DNA from: Nitrospira sp.
GTDB taxonomy: Bacteria; Nitrospirota; Nitrospiria; Nitrospirales; Nitrospiraceae
Direction of reading: 5' to 3'
Assembly (NCBI GenBank): GCA_031315995.1
Contig: JALDRG010000003.1
Span: forward strand, 62,001-126,000
DNA length: 64,000 nucleotides
The notes under the pieces are model-generated. The model was given only the letters and a program-made list of their open reading frames with translations. It did not search any database and had not been told where the DNA came from. Both the position numbers and the translations under genes were made by a program. Shown here in pieces: positions 8,233 through 18,613 of this stretch; the first letter of the stretch is position 1; each line of letters begins with the position of its first letter.

Positions 8233-8572
8233 TGAGGTGCATGACGTCCTGCATCGCCACCAATGACGGCGCCCTATCCATCTCCCCTCCGCTCCGGCAA
8301 AAGGAAACGGCTTAGGATGGCAGACTTTGCTTCATGGTTCCAGATGGCGTGATGTTCGTATGGGGAATACGAACTGCCGGCGTTCTGAACGGAGTCGAGC
8401 TGGACAAGCCAGGACACTCCTGTTGAACCATGCGGCTTGTTGATGCCGGGTGGGCACAGCTAGGCTAGACGAGATGCTTGGGTATCTGAGTTCGTATTAT
8501 CTTAGGCACCCCGCCTGTCAGAGCAGGGAGGCTCAATGCGATGGGTCACACTTGCCGTATGAGGGAGAGCGT
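8233..8572. other. Intergenic stretch with several hairpins between DUF3365 gene and atpC
   Basis: No gene was found here. The stretch holds a perfect 8-bp hairpin GTTCGTAT / ATACGAAC with a 5-nt loop (8354-8374). A nested structure follows in which CAAGCC (8405-8410) can pair with GGCTTG (8434-8439) around an inner CAGGA-CAC-TCCTG hairpin (8410-8422). Convergent genes end on both sides, so this may be the shared 3' region or a small structured RNA. No known RNA family was recognised. Confidence 0.35.
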
Positions 8573-8995
8573 TTAGGCGTGTCCTGTTTTCCTAGCGCGG
8601 TCGGCAATCTTTTTACGAAGGCGAGCTTTTTCGAGACTGATCTGCGCTTCTTTCACTTCGGAAGGGAGCCCACCGGCTTGAAGTCGTTGCTCAGCGTTTT
8701 CGACGGCCTGTTGCGCACGACCGACGTCGATGTCTTCTGCCTTCTCAGCGACCTCCGCCATCACAGTTACCTTTGACGGCGTGACCTCGGCATAGCCCCA
8801 CAAAATCGACATGTAGTGCCAGGCTTCTTGGGACTTATACCGGAGTTCTCCGATGCGCAGGCTGGACAAAAAATGGCAGTGTCCCGGCAAAACACCGAAT
8901 TCCCCTTCGCTGCCTGGAGCGATGACCTCATCGACCTCCTGGCTCAGGAGCAACTTTTCCGGCGTGACTACTTCTAATAGAATCTTCCCCGCCAT
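8573..8995 (-). CDS. atpC: F-type ATP synthase epsilon subunit
   Basis: 140-aa epsilon subunit of the F1 central stalk, last gene of the atpHAGDC cluster. The N-terminal beta-sandwich is recognisable from LLEVVTPEKLLLSQEVDEVIAPGSEGEFGVLPGH. The C-terminal two-helix part (EKAEDIDVGRAQQAVENAEQRL through EKARLRKKIADRA) can act as the inhibitory arm in this family. The start ATG at 8995 opens the conserved first strand. It is separated from atpD by 89 bp. Confidence 0.95.
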   Translation of the reverse strand: MAGKILLEVVTPEKLLLSQEVDEVIAPGSEGEFGVLPGHCHFLSSLRIGELRYKSQEAWHYMSILWGYAEVTPSKVTVMAEVAEKAEDIDVGRAQQAVENAEQRLQAGGLPSEVKEAQISLEKARLRKKIADRARKTGHA

Positions 8996-9084
8996 CTCTC
9001 TTCCTACTCCCTTTTCCCATTTGAGAGCGAAACGAAGGGCCCTCTGATGCGCGCGAGCAAAGAGGCCGATCGGAGCCCGCTCTC

Positions 9085-10563
<1,479 letters not shown>

Positions 10564-10595
10564 TTACCGTGATGCAGCATTCCTCATTCTACATT

Positions 10596-11483
10596 TCATT
10601 TCAGGGCTTCTGCGCCGCCCACGATGTCCATGAGTTCTTTGGTAATGGCCGCCTGGCGGGTCTTGTTGTAGTACAGGGTCACTTTTTTGATGAGCTGCCC
10701 CGCATTGCGAGTCGCGCCGTCCATGGCCGCCATTCGTGCCCCGTGTTCCGCCGCCGCCGACTCCAGCAGGATGCGATACGCCTGAATCTGGAAATGCTTC
10801 GGAAGCAAGACGTCCAAGAGCTCGCCCTCGTCCGGCTCATACAAATAGCTGCCTCCGACTGAAGAGCGTTCCGTCGTATCCACTGCAGCCTCGAACTCGG
10901 CCGCCGTATCAATGGGGAATAACTTTTCGACAATGACCCGTTGCTGGATCGCAGACTTGAACTCGTTGTAGACCACGTAGAGTTCATCGAATGCGCCATT
11001 GATAAAATGTTCCGTCAGGTCCCCGCCGATGTCGATGGCATGTTCGAAGGTCAGCTTATCAAAAATCCCTGTCCATTCCTGCCTAATCGGCCAGGAACGT
11101 CGGCGAAAATAATCACGCCCCTTGCGGCCGATAATACTGAGATTGACCGAGAGACCCTGAGCTTCGCACTGCCGGACAAATTCTGAGCTCTTCCTTACGA
11201 TGTTGCCGTTGAAGCCGCCGCAGAGTCCCCGATCGCTGGTCACGACCAGAATTTCTATTTTCTTCCCCGCACGCTTCTGGAGCAGGGGATGAGCGGTACG
11301 ATTCACACGCCGACTGAGATTGCTGAGCACGCCACGCATTTTATAGGCGTAGGGCCTGGCGGCCAGGATACGGTCTTGCGACCGTTTAAGCTTCGCCGCC
11401 GCCACCATCTTCATGGCCTTCGTAATCTTTTGTGTATTCTTGAAGGCGGCAATTTTCCGCCTGAGAGATTGTAAGCTCGGCAT
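10596..11483 (-). CDS. atpG: F-type ATP synthase gamma subunit
   Basis: 295-aa rotor subunit. The N-terminal helix with SLRRKIAAFKNTQKITKAMKMVAAAKL and the C-terminal helix MDGATRNAGQLIKKVTLYYNKTRQAAITKELMDIVGGAEAL, both family signatures, form the coiled coil inside alpha3beta3. The central Rossmann-like part includes ILVVTSDRGLCGGFNGN. It is preceded by an unusual heptad-repeat intergenic element (11493-11548) separating it from atpA. Confidence 0.95.
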   Translation of the reverse strand: MPSLQSLRRKIAAFKNTQKITKAMKMVAAAKLKRSQDRILAARPYAYKMRGVLSNLSRRVNRTAHPLLQKRAGKKIEILVVTSDRGLCGGFNGNIVRKSSEFVRQCEAQGLSVNLSIIGRKGRDYFRRRSWPIRQEWTGIFDKLTFEHAIDIGGDLTEHFINGAFDELYVVYNEFKSAIQQRVIVEKLFPIDTAAEFEAAVDTTERSSVGGSYLYEPDEGELLDVLLPKHFQIQAYRILLESAAAEHGARMAAMDGATRNAGQLIKKVTLYYNKTRQAAITKELMDIVGGAEALK

Positions 11484-11492
11484 TCGTGTACA

Positions 11493-11548
11493 CTCTCAGC
11501 AGTCAACGCTCAGCCTACAGCTCCATGCTGATAGCTGAAGGTTGAGCG
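11493..11548. repeat. Inverted array of eight 7-nt units between atpA and atpG
   Basis: The gap between atpA and atpG divides exactly into eight heptamers: CTCTCAG, CAGTCAA, CGCTCAG, CCTACAG, CTCCATG, CTGATAG, CTGAAGG and TTGAGCG. The first four resemble CNNTCAG and the last three resemble its complement CTGANNG. The array therefore folds into an imperfect hairpin: 11507-11522 pairs with 11533-11548 around a 10-nt loop, with one A-A mismatch and one G-T wobble. It starts directly after the atpA stop, so on the minus-strand transcript it would form a hairpin that could tune atpG expression or be a dispersed repeat. Confidence 0.6.
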
Positions 11549-13066
11549 CTATTTTGCTCCGTAGCCCATTTTCTGTTTAAACGTCGCGATGATCTCTTTC
11601 AGCCTGCCGCCGACCTTGTCGTCGATTTTTCCGACCGTAGCAATCTCTTTCCGCATGTCTTGGTGGTTCTGGCCCACGTAATGAAGCAGGTCTGCTTCGA
11701 ATTGCAGCACCTTGTCTACGGGCACATCGTCCAGGAATCCATTGACGCCGGCATAAATCGACAACACCTGGTCTGCAACCGGCATCGGCTTGTATTGCCC
11801 TTGCTTGAGCAGTTCCACCATGCGCACACCTCGGGCAAGCTGCATTTGAGTGGCCTTGTCGAGCTCGCTACCGAACTGTGAGAAGGCGGCCATTTCCCGG
11901 TACTGCGCAAGGTCCAACCGCAGCGTTCCGGCGACCTGTTTCATGGTCTTGATTTGCGCAGACCCGCCGACGCGAGAGACCGACAGACCGACGTTAATAG
12001 CCGGGCGAATACCGGAATAGAACAGGTCGCTGCCGAGATAAATTTGCCCATCTGTAATCGAGATCACGTTGGTGGGAATGTAGGCCGACACGTCGCCGGC
12101 TTGTGTTTCGATGATCGGCAGGGCCGTCAAACTGCCCCCGCCAAGCTTATCGCTCAATTTAGCGGCACGCTCCAACAGACGGGAGTGCAGATAAAAGACA
12201 TCGCCCGGGTAGGCTTCGCGGCCAGGCGGGCGGCGCAGCAACAGGGAGAGCTGCCGATAAGCCACCGCGTGCTTCGACAAGTCATCGTACACAATCAACG
12301 CGTGCTTGCCGTTGTCACGGAAATACTCACCGATCGCGGCACCAGAGAACGGCGCCAAGAACTGCATCGGCGCCGGATCGCTCGCCGTGGCCGCGACGAC
12401 CATGCTGTACTCCATGGCATGATTTTCTTCGAGGGTCTTGACCACGCGCGCAACCGTTGAACGCTTCTGCCCGACGGCGACATAAATACAGAATACGTCG
12501 AGGCCCTTTTGATTGATGATGGTATCGACAGCAATCGCAGTTTTTCCGGTTTGCCGATCTCCGATAATCAACTCCCGCTGACCGCGACCGATAGGGATCA
12601 TGGCGTCGATGGCCTTGATGCCCGTCTGCAACGGTTCACGCACGGATTGCCGGGTGTTGACACCCGGGGCCACCACTTCGATACGAGAGGAGTGCTGGGA
12701 GTTGATCGGCCCCTTGCCGTCGATGGGTTGGCCGATCGCGTTCACCACCCGTCCGACCAGCGCTTCACCGACAGGAATTTCAGCAATGCGGCCGGTCCGC
12801 TTGACCGGATCGCCTTCCTTGATCCCGACATCGTCGCCCATCAACACGGCGCCGACGTTGTCCTCTTCGAGGTTCAAAGCGATGCCGTACAGACCGCCCG
12901 GAAATTCGAGCATCTCGCCGGCCATCGCACCGTCTAACCCATAAACTTTCGCAATGCCGTCTCCGACCTGAATGACGGAGCCGGTCTGGCTGACATCGAC
13001 TTGTTGATCGAATCCCTTGATCTTTTCTTTGATGATGGAGCTGATCTCTTCTGCCTTGATCTGCAT
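11549..13066 (-). CDS. atpA: F-type ATP synthase alpha subunit
   Basis: 505-aa non-catalytic alpha subunit of F1. The N-terminus contains [18 protein letters not shown], which contacts delta. The nucleotide-binding loop is [15 protein letters not shown], and the family signature [10 protein letters not shown] with [17 protein letters not shown] is present. Length is standard. It sits 2 bp after atpH and is followed by the heptad-repeat hairpin before atpG. Confidence 0.97.
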   Translation of the reverse strand: MQIKAEEISSIIKEKIKGFDQQVDVSQTGSVIQVGDGIAKVYGLDGAMAGEMLEFPGGLYGIALNLEEDNVGAVLMGDDVGIKEGDPVKRTGRIAEIPVGEALVGRVVNAIGQPIDGKGPINSQHSSRIEVVAPGVNTRQSVREPLQTGIKAIDAMIPIGRGQRELIIGDRQTGKTAIAVDTIINQKGLDVFCIYVAVGQKRSTVARVVKTLEENHAMEYSMVVAATASDPAPMQFLAPFSGAAIGEYFRDNGKHALIVYDDLSKHAVAYRQLSLLLRRPPGREAYPGDVFYLHSRLLERAAKLSDKLGGGSLTALPIIETQAGDVSAYIPTNVISITDGQIYLGSDLFYSGIRPAINVGLSVSRVGGSAQIKTMKQVAGTLRLDLAQYREMAAFSQFGSELDKATQMQLARGVRMVELLKQGQYKPMPVADQVLSIYAGVNGFLDDVPVDKVLQFEADLLHYVGQNHQDMRKEIATVGKIDDKVGGRLKEIIATFKQKMGYGAK

Positions 13067-13068
13067 GG

Positions 13069-13608
13069 CTACTCCTTGGTCAACACACGCTGCATGGCGC
13101 TCAGTCGGCCCCGGACCGTGCTATCTACGACGGTGCTGCCCAGGCGGATATGGAGGCCGGCGACATGTTCAGGTTCGGTATGGAAGGTGACATCGACGTC
13201 GCGCTTCAAGAGATCGCGCAATCGGGTGGTGATCCGATCCTGCTCGGCCGAAGGCAAGGCATTCGCGGATGACACAAGCACCTGTTGAGTGCCCTTGGAC
13301 TCATCCACCAGCTTGGCGAAGGCCTCGGCAATGTCCGGCAGGAAACTGACCCGATTCTTTTTTACCAATAGTTCAAAAAATCTCTGGCCGACCGGCGGAC
13401 ATCCGAGTCGAGTGGCCAATTCAATGAGCGCACCCAATTTGGTTTCTTCCGGGAACACAGGAGAAGCGATGGCATGGCGCAACGCAGCAGACTGCGTGAA
13501 GGCCTCTCCCAGCCCGTTCAACGCCGAGCGGGCAGGCTCGATGCTTGGGGTATCAAGAAGTTCGAACAGAGCTTTTGCGTATCGACGTGCGACGGCTGTC
13601 TTAATCAC
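13069..13608 (-). CDS. atpH: F-type ATP synthase delta subunit
   Basis: 179-aa delta subunit linking the peripheral stalk to the F1 head. The N-terminal helical domain begins [17 protein letters not shown]. The C-terminal family motif appears as [27 protein letters not shown], matching the usual D-P-x-LIGG-x-D-xS pattern with substitutions (HVAG in place of LIGG). The start is a GTG at 13608 with a weak ribosome-binding site. It is the first gene of this cluster; atpB, atpE and atpF for the proton channel are not adjacent and must lie elsewhere. A palindrome CGGTTAACCGTAG at 13621-13633 lies just upstream. Confidence 0.92.
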   Translation of the reverse strand: MIKTAVARRYAKALFELLDTPSIEPARSALNGLGEAFTQSAALRHAIASPVFPEETKLGALIELATRLGCPPVGQRFFELLVKKNRVSFLPDIAEAFAKLVDESKGTQQVLVSSANALPSAEQDRITTRLRDLLKRDVDVTFHTEPEHVAGLHIRLGSTVVDSTVRGRLSAMQRVLTKE

Positions 13609-13863
13609 AATGACTATCCGCTACGGTTAACCGTGTTTTGATCAAACGGGAAGCTTGCGTGCGGTGGGCACGACAAAAAGCGCGCCAAGTTAGCATTCAG
13701 AAGCGGGTACTGTCAAGAAGACATGCGCGGAATGAACTCAGAAACGGCATCGCTATGCGCATGACGGCCGCCCCTGGTGAGTCTCGACATCCGATCGGCG
13801 TCGGCGCAGCCGATCCTCTGAAATGAGTCGCTGAAAGAGTAGGACCGACAGAATGATCGCGAG

Positions 13864-14946
13864 CTAGGACCGCTGAATGATCCCACCGCCGAGCACGCGG
13901 TCGCCGGCATAAAACACGGCGGACTGACCGGGACTCAACGCTCGTTGCGGCTGATGGAATCGAACGTGAAGCGCCCCGCTCCCAGATGGCAGAATAGTCG
14001 CAGGGCAGGGCGGCGTGGCGTAGCGAATCTTCACGTCCGCCTCAATCGGTTGCCGACCGAGCGCACCATCGAAGAGACTGAGGTCGTCGACCTGACAATC
14101 TGATTGTACCAGTTGATCTTCCGCGCACAACACCACCTGGCCGGACTCGGGAACCACCTTCTGAACATACAACCGTTGCCCCACGGCAATGCCCAAGCCG
14201 CGGCGTTGCCCCGGCGTGTAAAAGGCAATGCCCTCGTGCTGCCCGAGGACCTCACCATCGACGCCCACAAAAGATCCGGGCTTCTTGACTTCGGGTCGTT
14301 CCTGCTCGAGGAACGTTCGATAATCCCCATGGCTCACAAAACAAATCTCCTGGCTCTCCTTGAGTTCCTCCACGGGCAACCCGAGCCCTTCGGCCTCTCG
14401 CCAGACGTCGCGCTTCTGCATATGTCCCACAGGGAACAGCAGTCGCGGCAACCAGGCGGCATTGACTCGGTAGAGAAAATAGCTCTGGTCTTTGCGCGTG
14501 TCGAGCGCCCGATGCATCGACCATTGTCCGTCCTCTTGCTGCACGCGAGCGTAGTGGCCTGTCGCCACATAGTCCATCCCGCGTTCTTGCGCCAGGGCAT
14601 AGAGGGAGCGCAATTTCACTCGCTCATTGCACCGCACACAAGGGTTGGGCGTGGTACCGGACGCATACCCGGCGACGAAATCGTCGATTACGCCCTGCTG
14701 AAATACTTCCCTACGGTCAACAACCTCATAATTAATACTTAGACGCTGAGCCACATACTTGGCGATGCCGATCTTGCAACACCCCCGCTCCTCCCAGCGC
14801 TTGGAGACGGCCACCTGGTCATCCTCATGCTCCCACACCTGGAGCGTGACGCCATGGACATCGTATCCTTGTCGCACGAGCAGAGCTGCGGCGACGGAGC
14901 TATCCACTCCGCCGCTCATACCTAGTAGGACGGTCTGACGTGTCAT
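13864..14946 (-). CDS. mnmA: tRNA-specific 2-thiouridylase MnmA
   Basis: About 360 aa. The enzyme activates the wobble U34 of Lys, Glu and Gln tRNAs with ATP and inserts sulfur to give the 2-thiouridine of mnm5s2U. The PP-loop LGMSGGVDSSVAAALL follows the ATG at 14946. The first catalytic Cys lies in PNPCVRCNERVK and the second in SQEICFVSHGDY. I reject an in-frame upstream start at 15024 because it overlaps the bactofilin gene and lacks homology to the family. MnmA acts with MnmE and MnmG, both encoded 4-8 kb away on the same strand. Confidence 0.95.
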   Translation of the reverse strand: MTRQTVLLGMSGGVDSSVAAALLVRQGYDVHGVTLQVWEHEDDQVAVSKRWEERGCCKIGIAKYVAQRLSINYEVVDRREVFQQGVIDDFVAGYASGTTPNPCVRCNERVKLRSLYALAQERGMDYVATGHYARVQQEDGQWSMHRALDTRKDQSYFLYRVNAAWLPRLLFPVGHMQKRDVWREAEGLGLPVEELKESQEICFVSHGDYRTFLEQERPEVKKPGSFVGVDGEVLGQHEGIAFYTPGQRRGLGIAVGQRLYVQKVVPESGQVVLCAEDQLVQSDCQVDDLSLFDGALGRQPIEADVKIRYATPPCPATILPSGSGALHVRFHQPQRALSPGQSAVFYAGDRVLGGGIIQRS

Positions 14947-14977
14947 AGATGGTACCGGAGAAACAACGTGCCGGTAA

Positions 14978-15433
14978 CTAGGGCTCTTGAGTTTTGACTT
15001 TGCCGCGATGGGCGACAAGATCACGCACTCCGGGATCCTGCGGCGAGGGGAATTCCGACGAGTCGTCTTCCGTCCACTTCTCGGCCCCCATGTTGCTCAT
15101 GCCGTGAAAGTGCGCGCCTTCCTCAATCGTGATCACCGGACTCTGAATGTCCCCGATGAGGATCCCTGGCTTTTGAATCTCTACCTTCTGCAGCGCGGTG
15201 ATCGAGCCCTTGACGCGCCCGCTGATCGAGACGGACCCGGCGGCGATCACGCCCTTGATCAGGGCACTCTCTCCGACAATGACTGCCCCACCCGTATGCA
15301 CTTCGCCTTCGACACGACCATCGATACGGACAGTCCCATCAAACGTCACAATGCCCTTAAAGCTGGTGCCCTTGCCGAGAAAGGTAAACTTATCGTCTTC
15401 CGCGACAGGCTGCTTTTTGGTCTCACCCCACAT
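14978..15433 (-). CDS. bacA: Bactofilin (polymer-forming cytoskeletal protein), copy A
   Basis: 151-aa bactofilin, a bacterial cytoskeletal protein that polymerises as a right-handed beta-helix without nucleotide. The core shows the repeated pattern FLGKGTSFKGIVTFDGTVRIDG, then EGEVHTGGAVIVGESALIKG, VSISGRVKGSITA and IQKPGILIGDIQSPVITIEEGAHF. The polar N-terminus and C-terminus flank the core as in the family. An AAGGAGG box precedes the ATG at 15433. A second bactofilin is 128 bp upstream. Position beside parAB suggests a link between cytoskeleton and chromosome segregation, as known for some bactofilins, but this is inference. Confidence 0.93.
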   Translation of the reverse strand: MWGETKKQPVAEDDKFTFLGKGTSFKGIVTFDGTVRIDGRVEGEVHTGGAVIVGESALIKGVIAAGSVSISGRVKGSITALQKVEIQKPGILIGDIQSPVITIEEGAHFHGMSNMGAEKWTEDDSSEFPSPQDPGVRDLVAHRGKVKTQEP

Positions 15434-15561
15434 CAGCGTCCTCCTTCACACACCTCAGACGCATTGCCGCCGAGGCGTGGACTGAATGGAACCTCGCTCT
15501 GCCTACCTCTTGCATACAAGGCAAGCCAGCCTCTGTCCAACGAATTCATGGTTCAACCGAT

Positions 15562-16038
15562 CTATCCGTTGACCAACTTGACGCCTTGTCCGCGAGTGGT
15601 TCCCTGCGGCTCGCGCGTCCCCGACTGACTCATCTCCAACGTACCGTTAAAGACTACCCCTTCTTCCATGGCCAGCAACGGCGCCTTCACGCCGGCATTT
15701 ACCACGGCAGGAGCGCGCAACTTCACCTTCTCGCGTGCACTGATGTCACCGGTGATCTTCCCCTTGCACACCACGGTGCCGGCCGTGATTTTGGCCGTTA
15801 GGACCGCATCCTCACCGACCAGCAACACACCCTCGGTATGAATTTCTCCATCCAAGTTGCCGTCAATGCGCACGGTGCCGTTATAGGAAATGACGCCTTT
15901 AAAACTCACGCCTTTTCCGACAAAGGCATTGATCTCTTCGTTTCCCTCACGCGGAGCCGTGGATTCCAGATTTTCCATTTCAGTTCCCTCGCCTTGTCCT
16001 GGCTGACGCTTCCCGTCTTGTTTGTCCTTAATCCACAT
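15562..16038 (-). CDS. Bactofilin, copy B
   Basis: 158-aa bactofilin. The beta-helix core begins FVGKGVSFKGVISYNGTVRIDG and continues with DGEIHTEGVLLVGEDAVLTAKI, GKITGDISAREKVKLRAPAVVNAGVKAPLLAMEEGVVFNG. The N-terminal 40 residues are charged. GGAGGTG upstream fixes ATG 16038; an in-frame TTG at 16053 would place the ribosome-binding site inside the gene. It shares the FKG-x-NGTVRIDG start of the fold with copy A, so the pair likely arose by duplication and may co-polymerise. Confidence 0.93.
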   Translation of the reverse strand: MWIKDKQDGKRQPGQGEGTEMENLESTAPREGNEEINAFVGKGVSFKGVISYNGTVRIDGNLDGEIHTEGVLLVGEDAVLTAKITAGTVVCKGKITGDISAREKVKLRAPAVVNAGVKAPLLAMEEGVVFNGTLEMSQSGTREPQGTTRGQGVKLVNG

Positions 16039-16189
16039 CGCTGACACCTCCAAACAAATGACAACATATGCCGAACCGACCGGATGACATTCACACGACG
16101 ACCGAACAATGTCCGGCTTGATTCACAAACTTCGACGGCATTCTACTCCGGTCGAGTGAGAAAAATCTGCCCTGAAATTTCCTCGGCAA

Positions 16190-17038
16190 TCAATTGAGCA
16201 AACGTTCGAGCAGCCCATCCAATTCTTCCGGCGAAAAATAATGAATCACGATCTTGCCGCCGCGCCGCCCCTTTTGAACATCTACCCTGGTACCCAATCG
16301 TTTCTGCAACCGCTCTTCGAGATCGGAACGCAATGGCGCCCGAACCGGACGTTTCCCCGGCTTTCTAGCTTCAGCATGTTCCTGCACTAACCGCTCCGCT
16401 TCGCGAACGGAAAGTTGCCCGCCTACAATCTGTCCCGCCAAACTGATTTGAGCAGCCGGCGTCATCAATCCGAGAATGACCTTTGCGTGTCCTGTCGATA
16501 GCTGATCTGACTCAATCATGTGCTGCACCTCGGAGGGCAGCGACATCAATCGCAGCAGATTCGCCACGGACGACCGGTCACAGGCCACCTTCTGAGCGAT
16601 CGCCTCCTGAGTGAGCCCGAACTCATTCAGCATACGTTGGTAAGCTCGGGCGGTCTCCATGGGATTCAGGTCGTCACGCTGGAGGTTCTCCACCAACGCC
16701 AGCACCATCGATTCCTGATCGGACACATTTCGCACGAGAGCTGGAATCTTCTGCATTCCAGCCAACTTAGCCGCTCTCAAGCGACGTTCCCCGGCGATCA
16801 ATTCATAGATGCCGTCACCCTTGCGTCGCACCAGAATCGGCTGGAGCAACCCGTTCTGCTTCAATGAAGCGGTCAGCTCGGCCAACTCGACCTCAGAGAA
16901 TTGTTGCCGCGGCTGAAAGCGATTCGGAACAATCGCTTCGAGCCGCAATTCCTGCACGTCTCCGCGCTCAGGCTCCGCCGATGTTCGACCGGTCGGCAAC
17001 AGCGCATCGAGGCCTCTACCGAGGGCTTTTTTCTCCAT
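16190..17038 (-). CDS. parB: Chromosome partitioning protein ParB
   Basis: About 282-aa ParB, which loads at parS sites and spreads along DNA as a CTP-dependent clamp. The N-terminal LGRGLDALLP binds ParA. The CTPase/ParB domain includes NRFQPRQQFSE and the box GERRLRAAKLAG. The central helix-turn-helix with LTQEAIAQKVACDRSSVANLLRL binds parS, and the C-terminal region dimerises. ATG 17038 follows AAGGAG. The gene overlaps the end of parA by 23 bp, indicating coupling. Two parS sites lie within 1.5 kb. Confidence 0.96.
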   Translation of the reverse strand: MEKKALGRGLDALLPTGRTSAEPERGDVQELRLEAIVPNRFQPRQQFSEVELAELTASLKQNGLLQPILVRRKGDGIYELIAGERRLRAAKLAGMQKIPALVRNVSDQESMVLALVENLQRDDLNPMETARAYQRMLNEFGLTQEAIAQKVACDRSSVANLLRLMSLPSEVQHMIESDQLSTGHAKVILGLMTPAAQISLAGQIVGGQLSVREAERLVQEHAEARKPGKRPVRAPLRSDLEERLQKRLGTRVDVQKGRRGGKIVIHYFSPEELDGLLERLLN

Positions 17039-17792
17039 GGACCACAAACTCCTTGGCTAGGGAAAGATAGGCTTGGGCACCGGCTGACGCCATGTTGTAC
17101 AACAACGCCGGGCGACCATAGCTCGGAGCCTCAGCCAACGTCACGTTGCGCGGAATCATCGTGTGATACACGCTTTCTCCGAAGTGCCCACGGATCTGCT
17201 CGACCACTTGACGAGCGAGCGAGTTACGCGCATCGAACATCGTGAGCACAATGCCCTCTATTTCCAGCCCTGGATTGAGGGATTGCTGCAGCCGCTGGAT
17301 GCTCTCCATCAAACGCCCAATTCCCTCCATGGCATAGTACTCACATTGCACCGGGATAAGAACTGCATGCGCGGCGACCATCGCATTGATGGTCAGCAAC
17401 CCAAGGGCTGGGGGACAATCCAACAAAATCGTGTCGTATCGGTCGGCTACCTCGGCCAGAGCCTCCTTGAGACGCTGCTCCCTGGCCTCCATGTTCACAA
17501 GCTCAACCTCGGCACCGGCGAGATGGGAATTGGCAGGGACAATCGACAACCCATTGACTCCGGTCGGCATCGTCAGAGACTGAATACTGTCTTTACCAAT
17601 CAACGCATTGTAGATGGTCTTCGTGAGCGACATGGCGTCGATGCCAAGCCCACTCGTCGCGTTTCCTTGGGGGTCAACATCGACGAGGAGAACCGATCCT
17701 CCCTCGATTGCCAACGCTGCGGCAAGGTTCACAGAGGTGGTTGTTTTTCCTACTCCACCCTTTTGATTTGCGACAGCAATGATTCGAGCCAT
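17016..17792 (-). CDS. parA: Chromosome partitioning ATPase ParA (Soj)
   Basis: 258-aa Walker-type ATPase that moves ParB-parS complexes. The deviant Walker A loop QKGGVGKTTTSVNLAAAL is at residues 9-26. The Asp switch VDVDPQGNATSGLGI and the TILLDCPPALGLLTINA motif follow. The start is taken at the ATG (17792) directly before RIIAVANQKGG, the usual N-terminus. It lies 42 bp downstream of a parS site, which falls in its leader and may allow autorepression by ParB. Confidence 0.96.
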   Translation of the reverse strand: MARIIAVANQKGGVGKTTTSVNLAAALAIEGGSVLLVDVDPQGNATSGLGIDAMSLTKTIYNALIGKDSIQSLTMPTGVNGLSIVPANSHLAGAEVELVNMEAREQRLKEALAEVADRYDTILLDCPPALGLLTINAMVAAHAVLIPVQCEYYAMEGIGRLMESIQRLQQSLNPGLEIEGIVLTMFDARNSLARQVVEQIRGHFGESVYHTMIPRNVTLAEAPSYGRPALLYNMASAGAQAYLSLAKEFVVHGEKSPR

Positions 17793-17833
17793 GTAGTTCC
17801 CCAATCCACCCGAACAAGATGTTTCAGCATCAA

Positions 17834-17849
17834 TGTTCCACGTGGAACA
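17834..17849. other. parS: parS centromere site 1
   Basis: Perfect 16-bp palindrome TGTTCCACGTGGAACA, matching the conserved chromosomal parS consensus. It is located in the 70-bp gap between rsmG and parA. ParB should bind here; the site also lies in the parA leader, so binding could influence its transcription. Confidence 0.93.
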
Positions 17850-17862
17850 TTGTCTATCCCCG

Positions 17863-18522
17863 TCAACTTTTCGAAAACACAGATAGCACTCGATGCCCGC
17901 AGTGAGCAGGAAGCTCATACTCGACTTCGGTAACCAAAGCAAGGCCAGCAAGCTCAAAATCACGCCCAACCTTCTCCGCCCTGTACAGAACAACCTTCCC
18001 GTCGGGCTTAAGAAGAGTCGAAAGTGCGAGTCCCAGCTGATCCACCTTGAACGCTCTCACGACAATAAAATCAAAGCGCCCTTGAACGTTGTCTCGCCTC
18101 GCGTACTCTTCCAATTTTGCCGTTGCCACCGTCACCCCTTGCAGACCGAGCGAGCCTATTACGTACCGCAGGAACGCCCCCTTCTTTTCACTTGGCTCAA
18201 GCAACTCTACCGACAGACCAGGCTGTACAAATTTAAGGGGAAGAGCTGGAAACCCAGCCCCAGCCCCAACATCCAACAACGCTGTTTCGCCAATAACATC
18301 AATAACTTTAAGCCCGGCCAAGGAATCAATGAAATGCTTCACTAGAATCCCATGGTCATCGTCGATGGCCGTGAGATTGATTGCTCGATTCCACTTTTTC
18401 AGCTCACTGAAGTAGTTACAAAAATATGGTACAGAGAAGTCTTGAATCGAAATTGAGAGTTCCGACGCGAATGCTTGGAGAGATACAGAGAGCTGTCGCC
18501 TGTCCTGTTCCACGTGGAACAA
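17863..18522 (-). CDS. rsmG: 16S rRNA (guanine-527-N7)-methyltransferase RsmG
   Basis: About 219-aa SAM-dependent methyltransferase (formerly GidB) that makes m7G527 in 16S rRNA. Motif I is LLDVGAGAGFPALPLKF. The N-terminal NYFSELKKWNRAINLTAI and the later DFIVVRAFKVDQLG are family features. The 5' end is odd: the only plausible starts, TTG 18522 or GTG 18513, fall inside or at the edge of a parS site, so the first codons read FHVEQ from parS itself. No Shine-Dalgarno is seen there, leaving the exact start uncertain. Confidence 0.9.
   Translation of the reverse strand: MFHVEQDRRQLSVSLQAFASELSISIQDFSVPYFCNYFSELKKWNRAINLTAIDDDHGILVKHFIDSLAGLKVIDVIGETALLDVGAGAGFPALPLKFVQPGLSVELLEPSEKKGAFLRYVIGSLGLQGVTVATAKLEEYARRDNVQGRFDFIVVRAFKVDQLGLALSTLLKPDGKVVLYRAEKVGRDFELAGLALVTEVEYELPAHCGHRVLSVFSKS
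18506..18521. other. parS: parS centromere site 2, overlapping the rsmG start
   Basis: Second perfect TGTTCCACGTGGAACA, identical to the site at 17834-17849 and 672 bp away. It covers the first codons of rsmG, so a centromere site doubles as coding or leader sequence. Two sites this close make a strong ParB nucleation zone. Confidence 0.93.
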
Positions 18523-18613
18523 TTACGCGAAAACAACACGAACGGTCAAGTAAGTTCCTTCTGAGAGCGAAACCAAATACGCTGGACGATCCATATCGTC
18601 ATCACGAGGTCTA

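Noticed and set aside
8354..8439. 6S RNA or another known structured RNA
   Set aside because: Hairpins are present but the 6S central bubble and known conserved segments were not recognised.
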